The notes under the pieces: generated by a model
What the model was told of the DNA's origin: nothing
What the model saw: only the letters and a program-made list of their open reading frames with translations
Database searches by the model: none
Assembly: GCF_036417845.1 (NCBI RefSeq)
Contig: NC_090020.1
Coordinates: 33,402,425 to 33,466,424, forward strand
DNA: 64,000 bases
Origin: Apteryx mantelli
Lineage: Eukaryota > Chordata > Aves > Apterygiformes > Apterygidae
Direction of reading: 5' to 3'
Shown: piece after piece, positions 37,201 to 52,200 of the stretch
How the letters are laid out: each line of letters starts with the position of its first letter
Numbering within the stretch: position 1 is the stretch's first letter
Made by a program: the position numbers and the translations under genes

Positions 37201-40200
37201 ACCAACTCACTTTTCTATTCTTCTTTTGGCACTGCAGTGCCAACAGGAACAAAGCTTTGTTTCATTACTTATGTCCCCCATACTATTCCAGGTACTTCAA
37301 AGAACAAATACATTGAAACAGTTCCTACACTAACAGCCTTACACTCTTTGAACTGCAAAGAAAGTCAGATAATCAGAAGAGACAGCTAGCAGAGACAGAC
37401 ATACTGAGTACAGAAGGTGAAAAGCTAAATGTCATGTTGTTGACCACTGCACTTGTGAGGACAACAACACAGATAGTATTGGAAGAATTACTTATATTAC
37501 TAGAAATCATTAAAAGATAAGACAGAAGCATGGGAGAGAAATTCTCACACAACTTGTCAGTAAGCCTTACATTTGAGATTTGAAATATGATCATCGAAAC
37601 TTCTTACTTGAACATTCTGTGTCTTACCCCAAAAAACAGGAAAGAAGAAATTGAAAGATGAACAAAAAATTTGTCCAGTGCTGGAAATCTGTTGCCTATT
37701 AAAAAACAATAGAGAGAATTATATGCTATATAATCAACTGTAAACACAGCTAAAGTGAAAGCGTGCAAAATTACAAAAGAGACTAGAGTCCTATTAGAAA
37801 GGTTTATATTACTACTAGAAGCAGTTTGATGCATTTAGCTTCAGAAACAGCAGGATAACAACATCCATGATACCTAGACACATTTTTAAACTGTCTAAGG
37901 TATAGCAGGGTAGACATAAGACTGCACACTGCAAGCAATGAATACAAATATGTATTTTATACATGATTTGTACTTTTTATTTATTGATGGAGATATCAGC
38001 ACTGCAATTAACATTATATTACAAATAGTCATGACATGAGAAGAGAGAAAAGCAAATAAAAAGACATTTGATATTAACCTGGTCCATTTAGGTCACCTAT
38101 ATCAACACAAAGCTCAGCAGAGGCTGAAAAATTACCTGAGAAACAGGGTAAGTGCTAAGGCTGCTGGTCCACACTGAGCGGCAGCTAGCTCAGCCTCCAG
38201 CACCTGAGCTATTAGATCTGAGGTACTCTGGGCACCTCTGACCTGCTCACCCTGCTGGAACCGCGCTGGTGTGCAGCAACAAACTGCAAAGTGTTACAGA
38301 GGGATATTGTGGGGTTCATTTCTGTTCCATTACCTCATGCTTTCCTGTCCTCCTAGCCAGCCAGCTGGCAAAGGACAAGTGAGTAACTGAGACGATCACA
38401 ACCGCAGCCTTTACAAGACATAGTAGCTACTGCTCCAGAACTAGCTAAAGGAGCAGACACAATCTTCCCATCACATAGACAGGATACAAATATTTTTTGA
38501 CAGGAACATGCTGTGCATTGTCTGTGATGGATTTAAGGCAAAAAGCTCTTCTAGGCTAGAAGCAAGCCAACTCCTATGGCCTGAAAATTTGCTAAATAGA
38601 GGTGTTATCTAAAATTATTTGTTTATTATTCAATAGCATTTTTCTGTTTTCTCCTTTTTTTTCTGTGATTGAATTGATATATGTCACATCGACACCAGTC
38701 ATCCATATCATGTAATGGGACTTCCTAATATTAAGTGAGCAAGCCAATACATGTACGCAATAGGCACTACACATTTCTTTGATATTTATTTATTCTTTCT
38801 TTTCAGGTAATTGAGCATTAAATTCTTTGTGCCAAATCAACAGGTGGGCACAATGCAATCTTTATTTTTTCCCACAGAATAAACCTAGCAACAAAGTAAA
38901 CTTCCTTGTCCAGTCTTCCCAAAATGCCTCCAATCCTGTTTGGTCGGAAAATAGTTGAAACCTTACAACCCTATAAATTTGGCCTATGCTGAGTCCCAAC
39001 AAGGGCACCAGCTGCATTGTCCTGAGCTGGCACAAGGTCATACTGGACTGACGTCACAGGAAGGCATTTCCCATACATAAAAAACACATCATTTTTTCAG
39101 GGACTGACAGTTTTTCCATGTAAAATAGACTTTTAAGAACACAACAACAAAGCATCATGTGAATTAAGGACACAACAACATACAGTGAAGGACACTGGAA
39201 TGATTTATGACACCTACCAGCTCTGCAGTGATTTTCAGCAGCAAATATCAAGTATTTCAAAGGAAGAATAAAAATCATTAGCCTCATTTTAGAGATAAGA
39301 AAAATGTGACTTAACAAGTCTGTGAGGGGGCAGCAAAAGAACACAAATCTCCTGGTCTGATACTTTATCTGCCAGAATATATTACTTACAGTATTATACT
39401 GTATTATGGTTACCTATGGAGGGTCATATGGTAGTTCTATGAGGACATGAAATGTAGGTTACTAAACTACTGAGACTAAATAGGAATCTCTTTTGTATAT
39501 CAGAATGAGAGAAGGACTGCAAACTGCCTTTTTTTTGGTATTTGTAGCCTCACTTTGGAGCATGTGGCAAATCTCATGGTGCAGCTGGATTCTCAACCAC
39601 TCTAGCTGAGAGTCCTCACTCATTTGTTAGTTCTACACAATGACTGATGTTATGGCTATCACATAGCTTCAGCTTCTCCTTAGAGAGAATAATTACAGGT
39701 TCTTTCCTTTGAAGGGAAAGTCCAAGTCACATAATTACAAATAGTAGCCTCTAACATGGAAGATTACCTCATAAAAAAAAAATCACAAAGAACAACAATA
39801 AAAAAAACCAAAACAACTCAACAAATACCACTACCAATCTGAGATACGGAATATTGCTTCTTACCTGTTGAAAGTCTCCAGTAGAAAAACTAATAATAAC
39901 TGTTGGAACCACCATAAAACAAGCATTATAGAAAAGGACGCCGTATTTTCCCAACTCCTGTAAAAAATGGAAGAGTGTTTGGAAATATGAGCCATCTGAG
40001 AGCAACAAACTAAACACTGCTCTGGCAGTCCTTCTGACATCTTTGTCAATGAACAGGCAAAACATAATGCACTACAATTTAAAAGACAAGCTCGTGACAA
40101 TTGGGTTCAGTGTTTAATACCGAGCTGAGCTTCTTTTTCAGTCACTGTCTGCATGCTCAGCAAATTATTACCGCTCTGCTATACTTTCAAAAATTTCTAT

Positions 40201-43200
40201 AGAGCAGCAGCTAGTCAGAAAGTTCCCCAGACACAGGTCCAGAACTGCTTTGTGTTAGACTGCAGCAGAGCCTGGCCAAGGGATTACCTGTTCTAAATAC
40301 CTCATATCCACCCCAAAAGCGTAGAGCAGGGGGGTGCTCCCTAGGGCCACTGTAGTAGGAAAATGAGTAAGGCCTGGCTCCTAAACAGAGCATCTGGAGT
40401 CATCAGTAACTGATGCCACTTTAAGCAGCTTGAAGGACCCTCTACACCCTGTTGGTTATCTTGCTTGATGCAAAGGCAGAGGGGGATTAGGAGAATGCAA
40501 AAGCAGCCTTTCCTTACTCCAGATTCAGCCGTGCTACTTAGCAAACCCCTGGGGCTTAGCTTTTCCTTTAAAATGAAAGCCTATACTTTCCAGAAACCTA
40601 TGGAGCCATTAAGTATTGCTCATAAAGCAAAGTACAGAGTCTGGATTCAGTGTGATTCTGAGATTATTAGAAGATATATATTTTCACTGTACAGACTGAC
40701 CCTCTAAAGTCAGTGACAAAACCTCAGTCAAAGACTGCTCTTTGCTACAGCTTGCTATGTTTTCTTGGCATTGTATTTGAAAAGCAGCCTGTTCAACATT
40801 TAAATTATAATGGATGAGGTATCATCTATTTCTTTGGCATATCAGTGTATAGTGTAGATTTGCTTTTAGATAGCCAACGAAGGTATCAGTTGTTGTGGCT
40901 GTGATGGTATTAATACTTGTTGACTCAAACTTGAGAGGTCACAATTCCTCACCTTAAGTTTATTTTACATAAACCTCACTTAAAGTGTATTTCTGGTCAA
41001 AAAGTTGCAATCTCAGTTATATATCATGCTTAGAGGCAAATAATTTGCTTTTGTTTGGGGGATATATATATATTTTTAAACAAAAGCAACAATTTAAAGC
41101 CACTATAATCCCTGCCTCAAAGACTTGGGAGAAAATAAAATACACTGTTAGCCAAGCCTAGCCTGAGATACTCATAAGAAGTTTTCCCCAGACTGTTCCA
41201 TATTAATGATGCATATATCAAGTGAAATATGAAAGCAAATTAAACAATTCATTAGGTCACAGCAGTACATTCATAAAGTCATAAAATAAGTAACTGGTTA
41301 CCATATTTTCATAATGCTAAATTCAACCCAATCACCCCACAGTTACCTTTGGATCAATTTTCTGCTTTGTGTAAACTCCATTTGCTGCTGTGAAGATATC
41401 ATTTAGCAATACAAAGGTGTAGCCCTCCAGATTAAAAGCTAGATCAGACCTTGAAAATAAATAATATACTGTAAATAAACAAACAGTATACAGTACATTG
41501 CACTACCTTGTTTACCTACAAAAACAACATAGATGAGGAAAAGCAAATTCTAAGAACTCCAGCAAGTTACAGGCTTTGCCTGAAGTCTTTTTTGTATATC
41601 AAGATACTTCACATTTCTCCACTCACATCAAAATAACAAACAAGTCATCAGAGAGTTCCCAGAACGCAGTATGGTGAAAAGAAATGTTTGATTCTCATTT
41701 GGTGAAAATTTTCATGTCTCAATCCTGACAAGTTGTCCAATTATTACTGAATATATTTATCTATTTCTTTTAACACGAAAAGTAGGAAATAAAAATCTGA
41801 CTACTTGTTTTTCATAGTCAGACCAGACATATTGTCATCTTTTCTGTTTTGACTTAGTTACCTCATGGACATAGGGTAATTTATTTAATAGGAAGTGGCT
41901 CTGTCCAAGTCACATCACATGGAAATTATTTACCTTCGTACATAGCAAAGCCAAAAATATAAAAATAACGTTACATTTTCATTTAAGTAAAGGAATTCTC
42001 AAATAGAAAAAGCAGAAGAAACAGATGAGTATTTTGTGAACTTATCTCATATTTGAACTTGTTCAAAGTGATAAAGAAGTAGACATTGCCTAACTCAAAA
42101 CAGTATCTGACAACTAAAAGATCCCTCTTTCTACCCAGAACAAGAATATATTTTTCTAAGATCATTAAAATATACTGACACTGTAAAAGGAAAGCAGTAG
42201 TTCTCACATAGTTCTAACTTGCTTCATTTATATTTCTGCAAACATGGAATATCTAGGGAGAAAAAAAGAAGCTCCAAAATATTTCCAGCTGGTGTTTGAT
42301 TTTTCCCTTTGTGTAACTGCATCTCCCAGTGATGTCAGTAGAGAGGTTTTCCAAATCAGCTTCACCCGGAGTAACTGAACTCAATTTAGGGCCACTTGGC
42401 CCTTAGCAAGCAAGAAAACCCTCCTGTCATTATACTTAGTATAAACAAATGAAAGCCTTACCCAGCTGCTATGAAGGCCCCGAGAATGATAGCTAATACG
42501 CTGACTATAATACTTAGTGGATATCTTTTCCTGTAGACGAAAATTGGACAGTTCACATTTTTGTTATTAAAAAAGGAGATTAAATGGTGGTCTGCTTGAA
42601 AAGTTTCAATGCAATCATTAATCACAGAACATTTAATGGAAGGACACAGCCTTGACAGCCTTACAGAAGCGACATTACTGACTAAGGGAAGTTCTGTCTC
42701 TTTTACACTGTCAGACTTTGGCCCTGAGAACAGAGACTGATAAAGCGCCACAAACATTCTGCTATGAAATAATTTTCAGAATAAAGATTAAGGTTTAAAA
42801 TATGAGTGCTGGAACAAATTGCCATCTACCCTATATTAGTACTTATAACAGACATATTTCAGTGTCTTCCAGTAATTCACTAAAGGAAAATCACTACATA
42901 TCTCTTGGGTGGTTTGTCATCTCATCCTTTCCTGGGGAAGATGCTACATAGCGCAGCATCTGGGGTATTTCTAAAATATATACTTATTTTGAAGTCAAAT
43001 GGAAACCCTGCGCCTGGGGTGGAAAGCATTGACATTTATGATGCTCTTCAGTATGTCTACATTAGCCCTGCTGCAAAGTAGGGCAAAGCATATCTTTATA
43101 CTGCTTCTTATACCTATGCTACTTTATTTAGAAATGTCATAAGCATTTTTATACCATACTGCAATGGTCCATACAGGCATTCTCCTAGTTCCTTAACAAT

Positions 43201-46200
43201 AGCTCTGGTCTGGCCCGAGAGAAAAAAAATCCATCAAAAATGAGTGTTTACTGCTCTCGAAGAAATCCTGTGTGTCAAAGGAGGACAGCTGTGGACCACT
43301 GTCTCAACAACAAAGTTGTGGGCAACCTTCAGATATACCAGACTCTGATCATAATCAACCTTGAAGGTAACAACCCAAACCATGACTGCTTTTGAAATCC
43401 TGAGGTAAGCTGGTATAGACTCTCCAGTGTCCTCTTGTTTCCAGTCCTGAGAAAATACACTGTGGCATTTTGCACGAGCACAGCATCCTGCTCTTAAACC
43501 TCCCTTAGGTTAGGAATTTGCCTGCACTCATGCACCACACTGCTGCAGTCCACCTGAGAACTGAGGACAGCTTTGCTGAGAGACATTTTCCTCCCTTGCT
43601 AGGGCATCCTTGGGCCAAGAGGAGGAGATGGCAACTTCTGCTTTTCCTATGAAAACTTATACTCAGCAAAGAATCCAGGAGCATCCTGAAATAAGAATCA
43701 AATTGACCATTTGCTGCTTCAAGTGAAAGGAGATGGCAATCTAATGGGGGCTTTTCAGAAAGCTTTTCCTCTGACCATTGCTCTCATCTTGCTTGGGTTC
43801 AGCTTCAGCAAGCTGTTTTTCCCCTTGTGACCTGATTTTATCCAAGCACAAGCCACCTGGATAGAGCTATGCTGGTAACAGAAAGTGTTACATATTCATA
43901 TATCTGTTCTTGCAAGCCATAGTACAACTGAAACTAATGATCCCAAGTTGCAATATTTTAAAAATCTTAATTTCTCATAAAAAATAAACTGATGTATTTA
44001 TAATTAAAGATTTTTTGAAGGAACCTAAGCACACATTTTGTTTCATTAAACTGGCCTGTGTTAAGACCTTGACCCAGAAAGCTGCTCTGTATATGCAGAC
44101 TGCCATACTATCATCATTGGTTTGAGATATAAGGATCTGGCTGCTTGAAGCAGTTTGCAGCACAGGGGCCTCCAAGACTAAAACCAGCAAACGGCAACCC
44201 CTAAAAGAAGACTATCTGAGTCACATTCTGCTTACCTTATTCCTGTGCAACAGTCAAGAGACTGATTTGTGTAAATGAGAGCAAGCAGAATTTTTTTCCT
44301 GTATTCACCAAAGTACATGCATCTGTGCCTTCAAAAAAAAGCTGTATAAAACCACTTTGCTTCTCTCTATCTGACAATAAAAGTCAGTCATCCAATAACC
44401 TGATGAGATGCCACAAGTACACAATTTGATATGATCTAAAATAAAGGTATTGTAAAAACGGAAAAAAAAAGATCACCCAAGTATGATGATTTCCAGCAGT
44501 AATGTAAGTGGAATGGTAAACTTCCTGAGCACTGTAAACATCGGCAAACTGTTAAAAAAAAAAAAAAAAAAAATCCAAGTGCAGGGTCAGGTTAATGGCA
44601 TTCACACGTTCTAATTCTTATTTAATTTTACTAAGCAGAGGATGAAAATATTAGTCTAGCAATAAGCAATCAAAACAAATTCCCAGCCTCTTACCATACA
44701 TAAAAATGTCAGTCTGACACTACAGGAAGATTAGTTAACCAAATCATTGAAAAGAATGAGATTTGCCAATTTTTAAAACAACCATAACTGGCTACCTCCT
44801 AAAAAGTCCCTTCATATCAGAAAAAGGGAACAAATGCTATTTTCTGCCTATCACAACCCAAGTGAAATAATTCTTTCTGCAGAAATCCTGGGCAAAGTAA
44901 TGAAGATTTCTATTGTAAACTTAAAGGACAAGCAATAAACCTCTCTCTGAAAACATATACCAGAAATAAAATACAAAGCAAATACACTTAGCAAACAAGC
45001 TGTACTTTAGAAAACGTAAAATAAATCCACAAGAAGAAAATAAAGAATATACTAAATACATGAAAGGTGGGACCAACTGCAACTATGAAACAAATAGCTA
45101 CATTTGTACAACATATTGTTGGTCTGCTCAAAGTTGGAAACCTTTTGGATCAATTTGAGAAAACGCTTGCATCTAATACTTTGGAAAACTGAAAGCATGG
45201 ACAGCTGGAAAAATTAATCCTCCATTATAAGATAACTATTCGTAGTTGCATTAATATATGATACAAATCATAACATTGAGTTTAATTACAACAAATTGCC
45301 ATTTTGAACTTACACAGAGATCATCTACACCTTGTAGATGCTTCAGACAAGGTGGAAAATTTCATAACGTAAACAATCATCATATAATGTAACAAAATGT
45401 TAATGATAGAAACACTGCAGCCATTCCTATTTTTTGTTATGAAAAATCAGTTATGAATAGTAAATCTAACAATTATATCAGCTGTAGAAGGAGGAGATTC
45501 AGCATTTATATTTAAAATAATCTAATATTGGCTAAAGTGCTATTTACAACAACACTGCTGAACACAAGCTTTTATCTGCTTAAAAAGTCATTTCAGTGCG
45601 GTGATTTGTGAATGTGTAAGTCAAAGATGTGCAGAACCAGGTGCCTCATGTCGCTAGTCAGAGAAAATTCATTTGTTAGATAAAAAGCAATGTATTTTCT
45701 CTTCCAGCCTCTCAAAGTTATGAAGTATTGAAAACCTACAAAATTCCCAATTTTGATTTAGTTTACTATCAAATCCTCAGGAGTCTGTAATAATGTACAA
45801 GAAATTGCCCCAACGGTCTCTGATACTGCTATAGTCATCATGCTTCTGCATTCCTCTTCCATGGAGAATTTGGTCATTTGATCAATTATAGCAGGTCCTC
45901 TACAAAATGCATACGTTTACAGCGCATTTACAGTGTGAGAGCAGCTTACAGGGAAGAGCCCACCAGCCCATCAGCAGTCTCTGCCCCTGGTAGGGCTACA
46001 CCACTGCCACCACCCCACTGCACAGGACTTCTTCCATCACTCAGACTGTCCTCAATAACTTGTGCCAATATCACAGCATGAATCTTTTACATATTCTTCT
46101 TCCTTCAAAAAAAAGTCTTTCTTACAGCTTTAATCCCTCTGCTTAGGTCACCCAGGAAAAGCTGGGCACGCGGATAAGAGGGGAAAAGAAGTTGGAAAAA

Positions 46201-49200
46201 ATGGAAAGCACTTCCATTGTAGCACAGTTTTGATTTTCTCTCGGTACAGGCCATGCTCAACCCCCCCAAGAGAAGCATGTAACTTGTAAACAGATCAAAT
46301 GTCTAGGTAAGAGTTTCATAGTAGTATCAGGGGTTTGGACAGACATCATCCATTGAAATTATTATGTGTTTAAGTTCTTATGCAATGCTTCTTTTTAGTG
46401 TTTATTTTGTACTCCCCTTCCACCAAAAAAGGGTGAAAGCCAAAGAGTCTACTTATAACTTCTGTTTACTGTACCTGAGTCTGCCGGTACTTGATAATCC
46501 ACTTATGTGGTTTCCAACATAAATCAGAGGCAGAGGAAATAACTGTGATAAAATTAAAAGCACAACTCAGATTAGATCTATGTTTTGAAGCACTGTTGAG
46601 AAGCTTTATTTGACAGAATTTGATATCTGTAATATTAGATATACTTTCAGCAAAAAGAGGGAGGTGTTAAAAGAAAAAAAACTGTGGTGCAAACTGATCT
46701 GCAGCCCTTGGTCATGGGCCATTTATGACCCTATCTTCACTGATTTCAGTGGAAAAACAGTGATTTACCTCTAATGAGACTTAGAGTCTATTTAGATTAA
46801 ATTATATATTTTATTTTAATTACTTTAACCCTCAGATTAATACCCTAATGTTTGGATTTAGGTTTAAAAGTAATATTAATAACAGTAATAAAACAAGCAA
46901 GAGAACAGGAAGAGTAAAAGAATGAATAAGCTGCAAGTATGCTATGCTTCTCTGGATACTCCACATATGTTAGTATGCCTGGAAGAGATATCATTTTAAA
47001 TCTATCTAATGAATTACGCTATCTGAGATAGTCAAAAGGACAGATAAGTATTTAGGGCTAGATAAAACTTTAGCATTCCCAGCTTCTAGCACAATGACAC
47101 TGACTTTCACAGGAATATATGGGCCCTAACACAATACAGATAAACAATAATAGAACTTCACAGCCTTAAGAAAATGCCCAAGAAGACAGGGATCCCCCGC
47201 AAGAGTCAACTACAGTTCCGAGTCCATATTCTTCCACTACAGAAAAGCTACAGAAGATTAAAATCAACCAAGGTAAGTAACAGGGACAAAGGTGGCACGT
47301 GCATGTATTCCCATTCAATATCAGCCAGTGGAGCTGGCAGAAAGACAAAACACACCCTATACCCCAACGTGTGCAATAGCTGGGGTTGCTGTACCTGTAT
47401 GTCCTCAGGAGACACCGTGCTTGTTAGAGGCTAGGTTCTTTCAAAGCTTTGTGTGCTGCAAAAGCATAATGAGGAGTGGGCTGCTTTTCACCTACCTGAA
47501 AAAATTATGCCACTCTTTCACAGCAAAGAGGAGAGAGGGGAGAAGGAACAGCAACAAATACGCAGCCTAAAAACATGAGCTTGCAACAATATAGTACACT
47601 GCCTCTTCCTTCTGCAGACTAAAATAGTGTTCATATATAGGATGAAAACAGAGCTGATACTATATTCTCTTTCCTTTAAAATTCATCTGTTGTGAAGGCA
47701 AAATTACAATCACCTGCCCTTCATCTAGCACAACCTCAGAGATCACTGAAATATTTACTTAAAATGGGTCAAAAACTCCAAAGCTTTTTCACTAAAATAA
47801 GCGTTTTAAAACTCTAGCTGAAAACATTGAGGCTGTAAAGCAGTCTGGGAATCAACAGGGATGATAACCCTAACGCCAGTGAAGGCAGGACATTGTGGTT
47901 ATTTATTACAGTGAAAGAGTACTTTACAAAGTAAAGAAATCAAAGAGCAATGCAGCTGATTCATGTGACTAGCCAAATCCTGCACTACAAGCCATATGCA
48001 ATTGCTGAATGCTGCAGTGCTGATTACTCCCAGTATAACCTGTAAAGTCTTTCAAAGGATAGATATTATTAGGAAAAAGAAAATGGGTGCCACATTTTTT
48101 AATGCCTTTGTATTTAGGTTAGGGTGAAGTCTCCAGTAGGAAGTGTAACAGGATTAGGGAGGATGTGGGGGCTTAGACAAGTTTTTTTTATGTGGAATTC
48201 AAAACTACCAACTGGGACAACCTCCTCATTCATATTAAGGAAAAAATAAGAATTGTCCATGTTTATAATTGACAATTAGATATTCCTACAAGACTACTAC
48301 AAGCAGAGATCCCAGGAATTTCAACATGCATTAAAAAATACACAGCATTCACCAAATCAGGCACCTAGGTTGCAACTTGCTCATAGTAAAACTCACACTG
48401 ATAGAAAAAAAAGATTCTGCAGTGAAGATTCTGGCCTGAAACGCTGGGAGACCTGAGCTCTGCAGCAGAGCTGGGAACTAACTGCCTCCATATCCTGGAG
48501 CAAAACACTGGCCAATATCCTGCAACAAGACATACACATGCAGGCTTATGCACCACAGCAAACCATCAGCAACGTTGCACATGGATGCAAAAATCTACTT
48601 ACGTGCAGGGTCAGGGCTGCAGTGAATTCAGACCTGTCTCCAGTCTGAGATACAAAAAGACCCTCTCTTGTACTCTCTCAGTCCTGCCCAGTTACACTGT
48701 ACATGCTTAGTGATGAGGGCTGTTTCTTCCTATATGCAATGTAAAGTATCTGACATACTAGAATCCTGATTTTGGTTTGGGTGTCCTTGCATACAGTAAT
48801 ATCCACATAGTATACATGTTTCTGTCTATAAAATTCAGCTAGCCCCTACCTAATGCCTTTCAGTAGGCATTATTTTAGCCCCTTCTATGGAGCTGAAATA
48901 GTACCTTTGGAGTGAAGTGCTGCTTGGGGTTTTAATCAATGATTTATTCTTTTTCTACTGGTTTTTCACAATGCCCATTCACATTTCCAAGCAGCACCTC
49001 TCTTCATCCTATGAATCTGACCAAAATTCTCTCTTAAACACAGATCTCACATCAACCCCACAGGGAGCTGTATAAATGCTGAAAAATACTTCAGCTATCT
49101 GAAAAAGTTCATCCTGCTATCTGAAAATACAGTGTCTAAAGCATCTTTTTCCATGTACTACATAACCAAGCAACACTAGATGTCTCTACAGACAGACAGC

Positions 49201-52200
49201 AAGAATATTACAGTGAAATTAAAATGATTCAATCCAATATGGAAATGAAACAAAGATACAGACAATAACATTGCTAAACAAATCAAAAGTTATATTCTGG
49301 TTTTCTTTTATATACTGTTTCCATTAGAAATTTTTTTTAAAAGCCCGCAGAAAGAACACCATCATAAGAGTTAACATTTTCTTATTAACATGAAGACCTA
49401 AGTAATCCTTACCTTCACAGGTATACTTTTGTCGAAATCAGGGAAATGAATAATTTTATTCAATTTTGACACATACAAGATAAGTATGGTGGCTGTCATC
49501 TAAACAAAAAGAAAAAGAACTCATGTAAGAGCAAAATCCTAATGTATATATGAAAAAACTGCTTCAGAGACAAAATCATTATATGTGTCTGACAAATGCT
49601 AGATATTACATGTTTCAAAGAATGATACAGCATGCAATGAATAAACTGGGATAATCTTTTTGTCTTACCAATTTTGCCTGTTATTTATTTAAAAGTGCAA
49701 TATAAATATGATATTTTTTACTGCCTTGAGAAAATAAGTGGCACCTTGTGAAACAACACAGGCTCATTAAGTAGCTGAGAAAATGAAATGGGACTCAACC
49801 CCAGAATAATCTTGCTAGTTTCACGCGAAGTGTTATGTCATGTCTGTGGAATCACTCTTGCGGCTTTTTTGGTAATGTGAGAGGAGATCAGGCATGGATC
49901 AGTCTGTTGGCAAGTGGGCAAAAAACAATAAGCATACAATCAGAATGAAGGAGAGTATCTGAGCAAATATATGCCACCAGAGTTTAATGTTGGCCATGAG
50001 AAGGAAAAAATTATTACTTTTTCCTTATATAAAAATACAATAATTGTAAATCTGCAAGGAGTGGGTAAAACAGTGCTCTAGAGACTATATCTAGAGATTA
50101 AATCATCTCATATGTTCTTTTCAAAGTGTTTAGGGAAATCTGGGACAGGTCAGTGAAAAAGCATGGAAATGTCATTGAGTCTTAGGTTCTGCAAAGAAAC
50201 AAGGCTGTATCATTGCCTGCAGTATGAATTATTATCATATTTTCCACTCTGCCTTCCACCGAAACATGAGCTCCCCAAAGATGTGTGGTTCCCTGAGTCA
50301 TCCTAAAGTACACCCTGATATACCAACCCCTTTTTCTCTCCACCTTTCACAGCAAAGATATGACATTTTATTCCCTTCAACACCATACAGCAGAGATATC
50401 AGAATTGCAGTAGCCTGTTTTCTTCTCTTCCTCCCTGTTCATTATCATGTCACCTTGACAGAAAATAAATCCTTTCTTTTACATGTATTTGTCTAAACAA
50501 TATTTGCTTCAAGGCTCCAGCTTTCCTAGCCATCCCTTTGCAGAGTTGCTCATTCTTTTTTTTTTATGGGCCATGTGCACAAATGTTTGAACCTTTGTTT
50601 TACAATGATATCTACCAACAAACATCTTACTTCTGTTGCAGCACTGTAAATTGCTTACAGGCAAATAAGGCAACAAAGAACCAAAACTGTGTGGCAGTCC
50701 TAACAGAAAACTGCAATGGAACGAAGAAGAAGATTTATTAGGAAATACATAGGCAGTTTGTCTACTGCCTCTACAGAGGCACCGCCTCTTCACATATTTC
50801 ACAAATGCTCAAGGACTTTCCCAGGACCTGTGCACTTCCTGGGAAGCTTGATAGTTTTGAAGGCCAGATTTCTCAATTACTGAATTCTACAAGTGAAGAT
50901 TAATAGCATTTCCAGTCCTTTATGTGACTTTTCCTAGGCAATAGTTTTGACTTGAAGTTTCCTCCATCTCATTAAAACAAATCACTCTTCCTTACAGTGT
51001 GACTAATTCAGAAGAGTAGCAGTGCATTATAACAGGGATCTATCCTTCTAAAATAGATCTCTATGCTAAAGGAATTTAATTTACAACATAATCAACAAAC
51101 TTAGTATGCTTTATTTGGGAACATACCTGTCCAATTCCAAGAAATATTGGTGATGGGAAGCTGAAAAATATAAACAGACATTTAACACAGAGGGGAAAAA
51201 AAAAAAAAGACCAGTTCAAAATTAGCACTGAAGTGAGCAACCGGGCATATGGACGACTGGCCAGAATTTCAGAAAAGCTGAAGAACTGCAACACTTACTG
51301 GAGTCCTAGTATTTTACAGTTGCAGCAAGATACAAACCACATCAAAACAATACAGCATACACATTGTTGACCAATTTTAAAGAGTCAATTGTTTCTGGTA
51401 TATTTATAAGTAAAGGTTTCATACTTGGAAAACTGTAAAAAAGCATAATTTTTGAGAGGCCTCACATACTCAAAACATCCTAAAACTGCACGATCAGTTA
51501 AATCTCTTGCACTTGTCTTCACTTGGAAGCTTATCTTCACAGCCGAACCAGGTTAACAGTATGTTTTCATAAAAGGAAAGCACCTATGGAAATGTTGTAG
51601 AAACACTTAATGGCTCCTAAAAAGGCTAAACACCTACCATACCCTTTCAGTTAGCTTTAGCTGTAAGCACAGATGCAGGAGCTTTAGCAGGATGCTGGAA
51701 GAATCTGAGAGCCTCCAGGATGGCTTTTTTTCCCTAAATCCACATCAAGTTAAAACAACGAGAATGCTGTGGCAGTAAGTGCTAATTCTCTGTGTGCCTA
51801 CTGAGATACAAGCAAAGAAATTATTTAGTATGGATAACCAGTAGAGTTTAGAACCTCTCTGACCAAAAGCTTTAGGTGTCGAGGAGCTCCCTAAACATAA
51901 CAGTTGCTACCTTCCAGGAATCAGGTAGCATTTTGCTGAACTGTGTTCTCATGGATGGTCACGCATGAACTTACAAGCAGGGAATCTGAAATAAAAAACT
52001 ATTTTATTCTCCTCCCATGACTGTAAAAAGGAATACCTTAAGAAGTTCCTGCCTTCTTGACAAACTGTAATTTTCCATTACCACAAACTCCTTGAGGCTG
52101 TGGCTCTGTATTGCAGAGATCACCAAGAACTGCTGAAATGCTGCTTGGTGTGCTGAGAACTGTACTTGAAGAGTGACACTAGAATGGGAACATAGTATTA

